Assembly: GCF_001306115.1 (NCBI RefSeq)
Contig: NZ_LGCL01000019.1
Coordinates: 124,001 to 188,000 of the forward strand
Direction: 5' to 3'
DNA from: Ornatilinea apprima
GTDB taxonomy: Bacteria > Chloroflexota > Anaerolineae > Anaerolineales > Anaerolineaceae
Length of the DNA: 64,000 bases
Part shown: positions 24,527 through 32,709 of the stretch, in pieces
How positions within the stretch are numbered: position 1 is the stretch's first letter
Layout of the letters: every line of letters begins with the position of its first letter
The notes under the pieces: model-generated
Told to the model about the DNA's origin: nothing
What the model saw: the letters and a program-made list of their open reading frames with translations, nothing else
Database searches by the model: none
Program-made: the position numbers and the translations under genes

Positions 24527-26647
24527 CTACCCTACTGGCGATACCCGCACCTGGCAGGTCGCCGTGCGGCCTTCTTCCACCACCAACCCCACTGCCCCGC
24601 ACTCCAACGGTGCCTCGCTGTCCTCCACAGAGAAGAGCAGCCGCCCATCCACCGCCGCTTGCAGCGAATGGCCTTTCACCTCCAGGCACATGCTGGCCAT
24701 CTCGCCAAACTGCCAGTCAAAATCCGCCTGCGCCAGCACCGTCTCTTCATCGTCGCGCACCTTCACCAGCCGGGCTTTTTGGCCTTCACACAGCAGCAGG
24801 GCATAATAGCGCCGCATGCCCTGCACCCGCGCCGCCAGCCCGGCCGCTTTGGCCAGATGGGGGGTAACGTCCGCGCAGACACGGTAATCTTGCCATTCTT
24901 GCGCGCCCTGGATGACCAAACCGCGCCCCTCATTCTGCACCAGCCGCAGATGCTCTTGATCCCACGGCTGCACACCCTGGTCCAGTCCGTCCACCCAGGC
25001 CGCCCGGCGCATCTCGCCGCTGCCCTCGCCGTGGACGAACTCCACATCCGCGCTGCCCTGCCAGCCAAGCGCGTCCAGGTAGAGCTTGCCTTCCAGCGCC
25101 ACCGCGCTGCGCGCTTCCACCCCCACCCAGGCAATCGGCGTCATTGTCCGGTCATCCAGCTTCCAGGTGATCTCAACTGCTTCTCCCGCCATCAACCACG
25201 CGCTGGGTCCGCTGACCAGGCAAAGATCATCATTACAATCGTAATAGCGCAGGTAAAGCCCGGCTTCCACTTTCCCCGCGTTGCCTTCATCCGCGGAGAT
25301 CAGCGCGGTGAGCGTCTGGCCGGGGTAGACCGCCGGTGAAGCCAATAACTGGTATCCCGGATTTTCAAAATAGTGCTTGGTTTCCAGCGCAGGGATGAAG
25401 ACGGGCGTGCCCGCCCGTGAAACCTGCCCGGCAACAGTGTGTTGGAAGGCCAGTTCCAGGCTGCGTTTGCCCAACCGGCTGTTACCAGCAGCATTGCGCA
25501 GGCTCAGCGTGGTGCCGTCTTCCGCGGAGAACCCCTGCAGCGACCCCGGCAGTTCAAAGTGGAAGCGCGCCCCGCCCTTTGGCCGCAACACGGGCAGATT
25601 GGCCAGCCTTCTGCCCATGTTCGCGATCTCCAGCGCCTCACGCGCCGCGTCGCTGATCGCCCGCCCGCCGTCCGCCGTGGGCAAATACAAGCGGTCCGCC
25701 ACCGGTCCGCGCCAATCCACCCCACCGCCCTCAAAACAGGCCAGGCCATTCTTGATTCCCAACAGACAGCCCACATTGCCCGCGTTACAGTCCGTGTCCC
25801 ATCCGCTGCTGTTGACAATCATCATTGTCTCGTTGAAGTCATCCCCGCCGTACAACAAACTGAGTTGAATCAAACCATGATTGGGCACCACATGCACGTT
25901 CCCGCCAAAGCGGCGGTAACCGTAATGCTCATCCAGCCAGGCGCGGGTCTTGCGCCAGTCAGGCTCCTTTTCGCGCCGGTCGCGCAGCTCGCGCGTCAGC
26001 CGCGCAATCACCGAATCCGCCGGGATCATCCGCAAGCCCTCATCCTGCAGCCGCTCCAGCGATGGCTCCACAAAAGCCAGCGCTTCCATTGCCGCCAATA
26101 ACTGCGCCGCGTAGACCGCCTCACCGTCGTGGCTCACCCGCGCCGCCTCCCCGGCAAAATAAACCGCCCGATGCGGGTCGCCCGGGCAGACCATGGCCCA
26201 GCCATCAATGAAGATTTGCGCGCCAATCTGCTCAGCCACCACTTTGCCGTTCAACTCTGCCGAACCACTGCGCGGCGCGGGGATGCCGTGCTTCAGGCGC
26301 AAATAGGCGGTATGCTCGGTGGAATTGCCCATTCCGCTCCACCACAAGATGGTTTTATTTTCGATCAGGTAATTCAGCCAGCTCTGCCCGATCTGCCGCG
26401 CAGATAAGTTCGCGTCAAACCCGTGATCAGCCAGCGCGCGTACAAACGTAAATGTACCCGTGATGTCATCATCCGTAACAATCAGCGGTGCGTAGAAGTG
26501 TTCGTTAACATAGCCCCGCACCTCCCCCAGCTCCGCTGATACGCGTTCATAGGTCCAGCCTTCAAACGGCCGCCCTATATAAACGCCAATAATCTTTCCC
26601 AGGACGCCAGCATAAACTCGTTGCAAATAATCTTCAGGAAGTTTCAT
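24527..26647 (-). CDS. ADP-ribosylglycohydrolase-family protein with C-terminal beta-sandwich region
   Basis: 706-residue protein. The N-terminal half (to about 350) is an ADP-ribosylglycohydrolase fold with metal-binding clusters TDDDITGTF and SSGWDTDCNAGNVGCLLG and the opening YAGVLGKIIGVYIGRPFEGW. The C-terminal half is beta-rich with no motif I can name; its last part (YRVCADVTPH, ALLLCEGQKARLVKV, LEVKGHSLQAAVDGRLLFSV) resembles a concanavalin/LamG-like sandwich. No signal peptide is seen. ATG 26647 is favoured because GGAG lies five bases upstream and the family usually starts with such a sequence; in-frame ATGs at 26659 and 26692 are alternatives. In similar proteins the substrate may be an N-glycoside rather than ADP-ribosyl protein; unknown here. 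Confidence 0.8.
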   Translation of the reverse strand: MKLPEDYLQRVYAGVLGKIIGVYIGRPFEGWTYERVSAELGEVRGYVNEHFYAPLIVTDDDITGTFTFVRALADHGFDANLSARQIGQSWLNYLIENKTILWWSGMGNSTEHTAYLRLKHGIPAPRSGSAELNGKVVAEQIGAQIFIDGWAMVCPGDPHRAVYFAGEAARVSHDGEAVYAAQLLAAMEALAFVEPSLERLQDEGLRMIPADSVIARLTRELRDRREKEPDWRKTRAWLDEHYGYRRFGGNVHVVPNHGLIQLSLLYGGDDFNETMMIVNSSGWDTDCNAGNVGCLLGIKNGLACFEGGGVDWRGPVADRLYLPTADGGRAISDAAREALEIANMGRRLANLPVLRPKGGARFHFELPGSLQGFSAEDGTTLSLRNAAGNSRLGKRSLELAFQHTVAGQVSRAGTPVFIPALETKHYFENPGYQLLASPAVYPGQTLTALISADEGNAGKVEAGLYLRYYDCNDDLCLVSGPSAWLMAGEAVEITWKLDDRTMTPIAWVGVEARSAVALEGKLYLDALGWQGSADVEFVHGEGSGEMRRAAWVDGLDQGVQPWDQEHLRLVQNEGRGLVIQGAQEWQDYRVCADVTPHLAKAAGLAARVQGMRRYYALLLCEGQKARLVKVRDDEETVLAQADFDWQFGEMASMCLEVKGHSLQAAVDGRLLFSVEDSEAPLECGAVGLVVEEGRTATCQVRVSPVG

Positions 26648-26782
26648 ACCCTCTCCCATTTTTTGTTCTTCAACATTGAGCCGTAAAGCCATTGGAGATT
26701 CAAATTATCACATAAGCGTACCGCTTTGCAAAGCCGCTTGTATTTTGAACGTATTTTCTATATATTATAGATGAGGTGATTC

Positions 26783-27763
26783 ATGAAAATCAACCCCCCC
26801 ATTTCCTGGCTCTTATCCCAACCTGAACCCTGGGTGCGCTACCACACCCGCGTGGACTTGCTTGGCAGCCCCGATAATGACCCACAAGTGATATCAGAAC
26901 GCTCCGCGATGCTAGCCCACCCGGTAGTTCAAAACCTCATCCTTCAAGCAGAAAATTGGCCCAACCAACCGCTCAAGCGCCACAATGATGCCAGCCATCC
27001 CCTGCATGTGTTGGGTGTGCTGGCCGATTTTGGGCTTAAGAAGTCTGACCCTGGGATTAGTGATTTGGTGGAAAAGATCACCGCGCATTCTTCCCCGCAA
27101 GGCCTTCTTCAAACCTTATTGCATGTATCCCCCCGCTATGGTGGCAGCGCGGAACCACAGTGGAGCTGGATGCTGTGCGACCTGCCCCTGATCTTGCACG
27201 CCTTGATGGCTTTTGGGCTGAATAATCACCCGCTTATCCAAACCAACCTCAACCACCTGCTCAGTCTGGTGCGTGATAATGGCTGGCCTTGCGCCTGTGA
27301 CTCAGCCTGGCAGGGTTTCCGCGGACCCGGCCGCAAAGACGACCCCTGTCCTTACGCCACCTTAATCAGCTTGCGCGCCTTCTCCCTTCTCCCCGAAACG
27401 CACACCTGGCCAGAAGTGCAAGCCGGCGTGGACATGCTGTTAAATCATTGGCAAATGCGCAAAGAGAAAAAATACTATCTCTTTGGCATCGGGTCAGACT
27501 TTGGCAAACTCAAATATCCGCTCATCTGGTACGACCTGCTGCACATCCTTACCGTCCTCAGCCGTTTTGAAAACGCTCGCCGCGACCCGCGCCTGCAAGA
27601 GATGGCCGCACTCCTTGCCAGTCAGAAAGACCCAAACGGATGCTTCACCCCCACCTCAGTGTGGATGGCCTGGAAAGGCTGGGATTTTGCCCAGAAAAAA
27701 GAGCCTTCACCCTGGCTCACCTTGCTCTCCCACCGCGCTCTGTCAGCCATTGCACATTCATAG
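26783..27763 (+). CDS. Hypothetical protein, probable alpha/alpha-toroid (prenyltransferase/cyclase-like) fold
   Basis: 326 residues, soluble, without signal peptide. The N-terminus ISWLLSQPEPWVRYHTRVDLLG and repeated helical segments with periodic Trp and Gly (for example RDNGWPCACDSAWQGFRGPGRKDDPCPYAT and the later LLASQKDPNGCFTP) resemble helical-repeat proteins related to squalene cyclase/prenyltransferase toroids. No catalytic DxDD is apparent, so enzymatic function is unclear. GAGGTG lies five bases before ATG 26783, and a TTGTAT-17-TATATT promoter-like pair is at 26738-26766. It is divergent from the ADP-ribosylglycohydrolase gene. Confidence 0.6.
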   Translation: MKINPPISWLLSQPEPWVRYHTRVDLLGSPDNDPQVISERSAMLAHPVVQNLILQAENWPNQPLKRHNDASHPLHVLGVLADFGLKKSDPGISDLVEKITAHSSPQGLLQTLLHVSPRYGGSAEPQWSWMLCDLPLILHALMAFGLNNHPLIQTNLNHLLSLVRDNGWPCACDSAWQGFRGPGRKDDPCPYATLISLRAFSLLPETHTWPEVQAGVDMLLNHWQMRKEKKYYLFGIGSDFGKLKYPLIWYDLLHILTVLSRFENARRDPRLQEMAALLASQKDPNGCFTPTSVWMAWKGWDFAQKKEPSPWLTLLSHRALSAIAHS

Positions 27764-27864
27764 TTGCGTAAACCCACCACCCTGGGATGGATCATCCTCT
27801 TCTTTTCTTCCCTTCACATAGTGGTACAATCCACATGCAATTTTATTCCCCCAGGAGGTATCCT

Positions 27865-28752
27865 TTGGAACAACAATCTGGTACTTTCGCAGTCAAAAAA
27901 GGTCTGGCGCAAATGCTCAAAGGCGGCGTCATTATGGACGTTGTTACCCCGGAACATGCCCGCATCGCCGAAGATGCCGGCGCCTGTGCCGTGATGGCCC
28001 TTGAGCGCGTTCCGGCCGACATTCGCGCCTCGGGGGGCGTCGCGCGGATGAGCGACCCCGAATTGATCCTGCAAATCATGGACAGCGTAACCATTCCGGT
28101 GATGGCCAAATGCCGCATCGGGCACTTTGTGGAAGCCCAAATCCTCGAATCGCTGGGCGTGGACTACATTGACGAATCCGAAGTGCTCACCCCCGCCGAC
28201 GATCAGAATCATATCTACAAGCACAATTTCCAAGTGCCCTTCGTTTGCGGATCGCGCAACCTGGGCGAAGCCCTGCGCCGCATCGGTGAAGGCGCGGCCA
28301 TGATCCGCACCAAAGGCGAAGCCGGCACCGGCGATGTGATCGAAGCCGTGCGCCACGCCCGCCAGATTATGGGCGATATACGCCACCTGCAAACCCTGCA
28401 AGACGAGGAAGTGATGGCCTACGCCAAACAGATCGGCGCGCCCTACGAACTGGTGCTCGAAGTGCGCCAGCTCGGCCGCCTGCCTGTGGTCAACTTTGCC
28501 GCCGGCGGCGTGGCCACCCCCGCCGATGCCGCGCTGATGATGCAGCTGGGCGTGGATGGCGTGTTTGTTGGCTCGGGCATCTTCAAGTCGGGCGACCCCG
28601 CCAAACGCGCCGCCGCCATCGTCAAGGCCGTCACCCACTATCAAGACCCCGCCATTCTGGCTGAAGTCAGCCGCAACCTGGGCGAGCCGATGGTCGGCCG
28701 CCAGGTAACCGAAATCCCCGAAGCGCAGCGCATCGCCGGGCGCGGCTGGTAG
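27865..28752 (+). CDS. pdxS: Pyridoxal 5'-phosphate synthase subunit PdxS
   Basis: Synthase subunit that builds PLP from ribose 5-phosphate, glyceraldehyde 3-phosphate and ammonia from PdxT. The 295-residue TIM barrel shows [17 protein letters not shown] with the first aspartate, [42 protein letters not shown] (catalytic Lys), and [12 protein letters not shown] with the second lysine. The likely start is TTG 27865: AGGAGGT lies five bases before it and the protein then matches the usual N-terminus. A -10-like TACAAT is at 27825-27830. pdxT follows 13 bases later. Confidence 0.95.
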   Translation: MEQQSGTFAVKKGLAQMLKGGVIMDVVTPEHARIAEDAGACAVMALERVPADIRASGGVARMSDPELILQIMDSVTIPVMAKCRIGHFVEAQILESLGVDYIDESEVLTPADDQNHIYKHNFQVPFVCGSRNLGEALRRIGEGAAMIRTKGEAGTGDVIEAVRHARQIMGDIRHLQTLQDEEVMAYAKQIGAPYELVLEVRQLGRLPVVNFAAGGVATPADAALMMQLGVDGVFVGSGIFKSGDPAKRAAAIVKAVTHYQDPAILAEVSRNLGEPMVGRQVTEIPEAQRIAGRGW

Positions 28753-28765
28753 CCAGCGTTTGTCT

Positions 28766-29350
28766 ATGAAAATTGGCATTCTCGCCTTGCAAGGCGCTTT
28801 CATCGAACACCAGGCCATTCTTGATCGCCTGGGCGTGGATACCAGCCAGGTGCGCCTGCCACAGCACCTCGCTGGACTGGATGGGTTAATCATCCCCGGC
28901 GGCGAATCGACCACCATTGGCAAACTGATGGTGGCCTTTCGCCTGCTGGAACCGCTGCGTGAATTTGGCCGCGAAAAGGCCATTTGGGGCACCTGCGCCG
29001 GGGCCATCCTCCTCAGCAAAGACGCCGGCCGCGACCAGCCACTGCTTGGCTTGATGGACATCACCATTCAGCGCAACGCCTTTGGCCGCCAGGTGGAGAG
29101 CTTTGAAGCCGCCCTCGACGTTCCCGCCCTGAAGCCCTTCAACAGCAACGGCAGCAATCCGCCTTACCAGGCCGTCTTCATCCGCGCCCCTCTCATCGCC
29201 GCTGCCGGCCCCGGCGTGGAGGTCTGCGCCAGCCTGCCCGACAGCCGCATTGTCGCCGCCCGCCAGGGTAAGCTGCTTGCCACCTCCTTCCACCCCGAAC
29301 TCACGGAAGATGACCGCTTTCACCGTTGGTTTTTAGAACTGGCAAAATAA
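28766..29350 (+). CDS. pdxT: Pyridoxal 5'-phosphate synthase glutaminase subunit PdxT
   Basis: Class I glutamine amidotransferase that supplies ammonia to PdxS. The 194-residue protein has [31 protein letters not shown], the nucleophile Cys in [23 protein letters not shown], and the His-Glu pair in [13 protein letters not shown] 28766 gives the normal N-terminus. It forms a two-gene PLP operon with pdxS, ended by the terminator at 29379. PLP made here would serve SerC and the Cys/Met enzyme encoded nearby, though this is metabolism in general rather than a specific link. Confidence 0.95.
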   Translation: MKIGILALQGAFIEHQAILDRLGVDTSQVRLPQHLAGLDGLIIPGGESTTIGKLMVAFRLLEPLREFGREKAIWGTCAGAILLSKDAGRDQPLLGLMDITIQRNAFGRQVESFEAALDVPALKPFNSNGSNPPYQAVFIRAPLIAAAGPGVEVCASLPDSRIVAARQGKLLATSFHPELTEDDRFHRWFLELAK

Positions 29351-29378
29351 CGCTCAGCCTAAAACCAACTGCTTGCCA

Positions 29379-29415
29379 CTCCCCCATCCGCACAACGCGC
29401 TGGGGGAGATTTTTT
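29379..29415 (+). terminator. Terminator after pdxT
   Basis: CTCCCCCA, 14-base loop, TGGGGGAG followed by ATTTTTT. Stem of 8 bp, 29 bases after the pdxT stop. It separates the PLP operon from the glutaredoxin-groES pair. Confidence 0.8.
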
Positions 29416-29476
29416 ATGTAACCTTTTTCTTCCCTCTGCATCTAACCAACGATATTACCCGCAGAGGAGCAAAAAA

Positions 29477-29722
29477 ATGGATTCTCAACCCCGTGTGATC
29501 ATCTTCACCACCCCCACCTGCCGCTATTGCAGCACTGCCAAGCAGTACTTACAGCAGAAAAAAATCCGCTTCAAAGAAGTAGACGTAACCCGCGACGCTG
29601 CCGCCGCGCGCGATATGGTGCGCCGCTCCGGCCAGCAGGGCGTTCCCGTGATCGACATCGGCGGCAAAATTATTGTAGGCTTTGACCGGTCCAAAATCGA
29701 CCGATACCTCAATTTGAACTAA
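29477..29722 (+). CDS. Glutaredoxin-like thiol-disulfide protein
   Basis: 81-residue thioredoxin-fold protein. The N-terminal strand VIIFTTPTCRYCSTAKQYL carries a CRYC active site (glutaredoxin/NrdH type CxxC). GVPVIDIGGKIIVGFDRSKID has the cis-Pro and the C-terminal glycine-rich GSH or partner surface. NrdH-redoxin and mycoredoxin-like roles are possible. An AGAGGAG ribosome site precedes ATG 29477. The groES gene follows 15 bases later, so the two are probably co-transcribed. Confidence 0.87.
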   Translation: MDSQPRVIIFTTPTCRYCSTAKQYLQQKKIRFKEVDVTRDAAAARDMVRRSGQQGVPVIDIGGKIIVGFDRSKIDRYLNLN

Positions 29723-29737
29723 AAAGGAGAAATCGAC

Positions 29738-30013
29738 ATGAGTGAAATTAAAATCCAGCCATTGGGCGCGCGCGTGCTTGTCAAGCCGCTCGACCAGGAA
29801 TCCAAAACACCCTCCGGCTTGCTGTTACCCGACACCGCCAAAGAAAAACCCCAAACAGGACTGGTGGTGGCCGTTGGCGATGATGAAGATATCAAACTGC
29901 GTGAGAACGACAAAGTGATCTTCGCCAAATACTCCGGCGCCGAAGTGCGCCTGCACGGCGTGGACTACCTGCTGATGGAATGTGGCGACATTCTTGCCCG
30001 CATTGTTGAATAA
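29738..30013 (+). CDS. groES: Co-chaperonin GroES (GroEL partner)
   Basis: 91-residue Cpn10 protein with IKIQPLGARVLVKPLDQESKTPSGLLLPDTAKEKPQTGLVV split over its beta barrel, the mobile loop, and the closing VDYLLMECGDILARIVE. Hydrophobic mobile-loop residues SGLLLP are kept, which suggests a working GroEL contact. AAAAGGAG precedes ATG 29738. No groEL follows; a strong terminator comes directly after, so groEL must be elsewhere or this is an extra copy. No CIRCE-type inverted repeat was found upstream. Confidence 0.93.
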   Translation: MSEIKIQPLGARVLVKPLDQESKTPSGLLLPDTAKEKPQTGLVVAVGDDEDIKLRENDKVIFAKYSGAEVRLHGVDYLLMECGDILARIVE

Positions 30014-30025
30014 ATTTCAATCAAA

Positions 30026-30064
30026 AAAGGCTCCCCAAAAATCCATAAGTTTTGGGGAGCCTTT
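30026..30064. terminator. Strong bidirectional terminator after groES
   Basis: A-rich flank, AAAGGCTCCCCAAAA, 9-base loop, TTTTGGGGAGCCTTT, then ATTATT. The 15-bp stem lies between groES (+) and the convergent aldolase-like gene (-) and can act in both directions. Confidence 0.88.
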
Positions 30065-30072
30065 ATTATTGC

Positions 30073-30711
30073 TTAGCCTCTCACCTTCTTCACCGTCTCC
30101 ACCGCCTGGCGCGCCCGCCGTTCCACTTCTCCCCAGTCCGGCTTGTCTGCCAGCCCCGGCGCGGAAATCCACGTTCCCGTGCAGGCCGCCACACACGGCA
30201 GCCGCAAATACTGTTCCAAATTCTTCTCATTGATTCCCCCCGCCGCGATGTAACGCATCTCCGGGAAGGGCGCGGCCATCGAGTTCAACACCGGAGCACC
30301 CCCCAACGCCTCCACCGGGAAGAACTGCGCCAGCCGCAGGCCCGTCTTCATCACATGCATAATCTCACTCGGCGTTGCCACACCGGGAAGCACCGGCAGA
30401 CTGTGCTCAAAACACCAGTCTACGATGTCAAATTCAAAGCCGGGCGATGTGTAAAACTGCGCCCCGGCGCGCATGGCCGCTTCTCCGCGAGATATGGAGA
30501 GGATCGTTCCTGCGCCAATCACCAGGTCCGGGAAGCGCTGCCGGGCCATGCGCAGCAATTCCTCCGCTTTCTCTGTCCGAAAAGCGATCTTCACACAGTT
30601 CAACCCCGCCCGCGACATCGTCTCTAAAAAAGCGACCACCTGCGTCTCATCTTGCGCGTCAATCTGCGCGACTACCCCTGATTTGATAATCCGTTCAAAA
30701 ACTTCGAACAT
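30073..30711 (-). CDS. KDPG/KHG-aldolase-like protein with altered active site
   Basis: 212-residue TIM-barrel protein of the Eda family: GAGTILSISRGEAAMRAGAQFYTSPG, PGVATPSEIMHVMKTGL, FFPVEALGG, AAGGINEKNLEQYL and GTWISAP follow the family order. By eye against E. coli Eda, the catalytic Glu45 (VLEVTLRT) is Lys here (CVKIAFRT, K41), the Schiff-base Lys133 (FKFFPAE) is Gln (AQFFPVE, Q129), and the Thr of PTGGI is Ala. It therefore cannot use the standard mechanism; a lysine moved to position 41 is one possibility, loss of aldolase activity another. It lies 44 bases downstream of a GH88 gene, in line with uronate metabolism. Confidence 0.8.
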   Translation of the reverse strand: MFEVFERIIKSGVVAQIDAQDETQVVAFLETMSRAGLNCVKIAFRTEKAEELLRMARQRFPDLVIGAGTILSISRGEAAMRAGAQFYTSPGFEFDIVDWCFEHSLPVLPGVATPSEIMHVMKTGLRLAQFFPVEALGGAPVLNSMAAPFPEMRYIAAGGINEKNLEQYLRLPCVAACTGTWISAPGLADKPDWGEVERRARQAVETVKKVRG

Positions 30712-30755
30712 CCTGCCTCCTTGTGCTGGTCATCCAGTTCAACGCGCGTCCACGT

Positions 30756-31889
30756 TTACCAGGTTTCATCCTTCAGCGCCTCGCAGACCGCCTCCAAAAA
30801 GAAGTGGTCTCCAAAGATCAGGCTTTCATCCACCCCCAGTCCCAGGCGCACATGATAAATCCCATGTTTTATGAGTCCCTCCCACTCCTCCGACTCGCTC
30901 GCCAGAAAAGTCGTGGAGGTCAGCGTATCCAAAATTTGCAGCGCCGACTGGAGGTACAGAACCGCCCGCGAGGCGTCGCCCGTCAGCCGCGCCAGCTTCC
31001 ACAGCCCGCAGGCTGCCACCGCCGCCGCCGAAGTCTCAAACCCAAAGCGCGGACCCGGTTCGTCAAAATCATTGGGCGGCACGCCGTGGGCCGGAGCGTT
31101 TTCCAGGTAATACTGCGCCAGCAGCTCCGCGCTTGCCAGGTCGTGCGCATCGCGTGTGTATTCATACACCTTCGCAAAACCGTACAGCGCCCAGGCCTGC
31201 CCGCGCGCCCAGCAGGAATCCGCCCGCCAGCCCTGCCGGGTGCCCGGCTTGATATACTCCCCCGTAATCCGATCAAACAGCCCTTCCTGGGCCGTGCTGC
31301 CGTCTCCGCGCAGCAGCATCCGCCGGCTTGTTGATGTGTGATTACGAGCCATGCGGAACAAGCCCCGGTCGCGTTTGACCTGCGCCGCGTAGAAAAGCAG
31401 ACCCACATCCACCATCTGGTCAATCAACAGGCTCTCCGGCCCAAACGCCGAGCATAGATAGTGACCCTGCGGCTGGTAATGCTTTGCCAACGTCTCGGCT
31501 GCCTCCAGGGTTACCGCCTGCCACTCTTCACTGCCGGTCAGCTCGTAAGCGCGCAAAGCCGTGAACAGAAACAAATAACCCAGGTCATGCATGGACTCAT
31601 CTGCCCTGCGCGATGCGATCAAACGACTGTAATGCTCAGCGCGTTCTTTCCAAACCGCCTTGCCTGTTACCGAATACAACAACCACATCATCCCCCCAAA
31701 AAAGCCTTCACACCAGGTATCGCGCGCTTCTTGCGTGCATGACCATACACCCTGCGTGGTGAAGACGGGGAAGCAGTCCGGATGTTGGCTCACCATCCGC
31801 TCTACCTGCTTCTCCGCAAAGGGAATCACCGCTTCCAGCCGCTCGCGCAGCAATTCGTTGGGATTATCCAATCCAACCTCCCGCAGCAT
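30756..31889 (-). CDS. Glycoside hydrolase family 88 (unsaturated glucuronyl hydrolase-like)
   Basis: 377-residue alpha/alpha-barrel protein. Motifs include YLFLFTALRAYELTG (following SMHDLG with the first catalytic-type Asp), DQMVDVGLLFYAA, RADSCWARGQAWALYGFAKVYEYT, and PNDFDEPGPRFGFETSAAAVAACGLW. These fit GH88, which removes unsaturated uronic acid residues from oligosaccharides made by lyases. No signal peptide is visible, so it should act in the cytoplasm. Start ATG 31889 has no clear ribosome site, but an in-frame stop lies 15 codons upstream and there is no better start. It is upstream of the aldolase-like gene. Confidence 0.82.
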   Translation of the reverse strand: MLREVGLDNPNELLRERLEAVIPFAEKQVERMVSQHPDCFPVFTTQGVWSCTQEARDTWCEGFFGGMMWLLYSVTGKAVWKERAEHYSRLIASRRADESMHDLGYLFLFTALRAYELTGSEEWQAVTLEAAETLAKHYQPQGHYLCSAFGPESLLIDQMVDVGLLFYAAQVKRDRGLFRMARNHTSTSRRMLLRGDGSTAQEGLFDRITGEYIKPGTRQGWRADSCWARGQAWALYGFAKVYEYTRDAHDLASAELLAQYYLENAPAHGVPPNDFDEPGPRFGFETSAAAVAACGLWKLARLTGDASRAVLYLQSALQILDTLTSTTFLASESEEWEGLIKHGIYHVRLGLGVDESLIFGDHFFLEAVCEALKDETW

Positions 31890-32118
31890 GGGGTTTTCGA
31901 AATGCGTCGGGTATAAAATGGGCGAAGAAGCCCAACCCTACGCGTCATAAACCTATCATATCGAATACCTCCCCCGCCGTCAATGAAAACCATTCTCTCT
32001 CACCACCGACTATTTCAATCCCCTGCCAACCTCGTCTTTCAGCCGAAAGTAAACGGCTGCCGTTCTACCACCAAAAAGCGGGAGATTTCTCTCCCGCCTC
32101 GCGATATCTGCCTTCACT

Positions 32119-32607
32119 TTACCGCATAATGGGCAGGTATAAATCAAACGAATAGGCATCGGGATGAAAATCTCCTTTCAACCCGGCCAACAGCGCCTCC
32201 ACAGAGCACATTTCTTCCAGCCATTGGTGTTTTCCCACCAGATATTCGCTTTTTTCCTGCCAGGCCGCCAGTTGCTGCCAGTCCTGCATGATCGTTTCCA
32301 GGCTCTCGCAATGCCCCACCGCGTATAATCCACCCTCAAACAGCTTAATGGTTACCTCATTGCTGCCCTCAACTCCTTCAGGCACAGTCATCCATTGCTC
32401 GTAACCATAATTCGGGCTGCCGGCCGATGGGTTTGGGTTATTGAACCCAAAATACCGGTTCTTTCGCGCATCGGTCAAGAGACCTTTCTCCTCTGCCCAG
32501 GAGAACAGTGTTTGAATAGCAATCGTCTCTGGCTCACTGCCAAACCCCAGGGCAGCCGCTACACGCATGGGCGCCAGTTCCACAATCCGGATACTCTTTT
32601 CATCCAT
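32119..32607 (-). CDS. GyrI-like/effector-binding-domain protein
   Basis: 162-residue soluble protein with IRIVELAPMRVAAALGFG at the N-terminus, FGFNNPNPSAGSPNYGYEQWMTVP in the middle and a beta strand VTIKLFEGGLYAVGHC. The layout matches GyrI-like small-molecule-binding (BmrR/Rob effector) domains found as stand-alone proteins. The ligand is unknown. It is divergent from the WYL-type regulator 103 bases away, so the two may form a sensor/regulator pair, but nothing in the sequence proves this. Confidence 0.7.
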   Translation of the reverse strand: MDEKSIRIVELAPMRVAAALGFGSEPETIAIQTLFSWAEEKGLLTDARKNRYFGFNNPNPSAGSPNYGYEQWMTVPEGVEGSNEVTIKLFEGGLYAVGHCESLETIMQDWQQLAAWQEKSEYLVGKHQWLEEMCSVEALLAGLKGDFHPDAYSFDLYLPIMR

Positions 32608-32709
32608 TTCGTAAAATCCCTTTCCATCAACAAAGTCAAGATAATGCTATAATACCGTTCAATACCTGACATCTATTGTCATTTATTCCACCTCAATGCT
32701 GGCAATTTG

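Noticed and set aside
24227-25339. 370-codon plus-strand frame over the leader and ADP-ribosylglycohydrolase gene
   Set aside because: It crosses a promoter, a terminator and a gene on the opposite strand and has no domain.
27787-27864. Longer N-terminus of PdxS from ATG 27787
   Set aside because: The strong AGGAGGT site and family N-terminus favour TTG 27865; the extra 26 residues are unlike PdxS.
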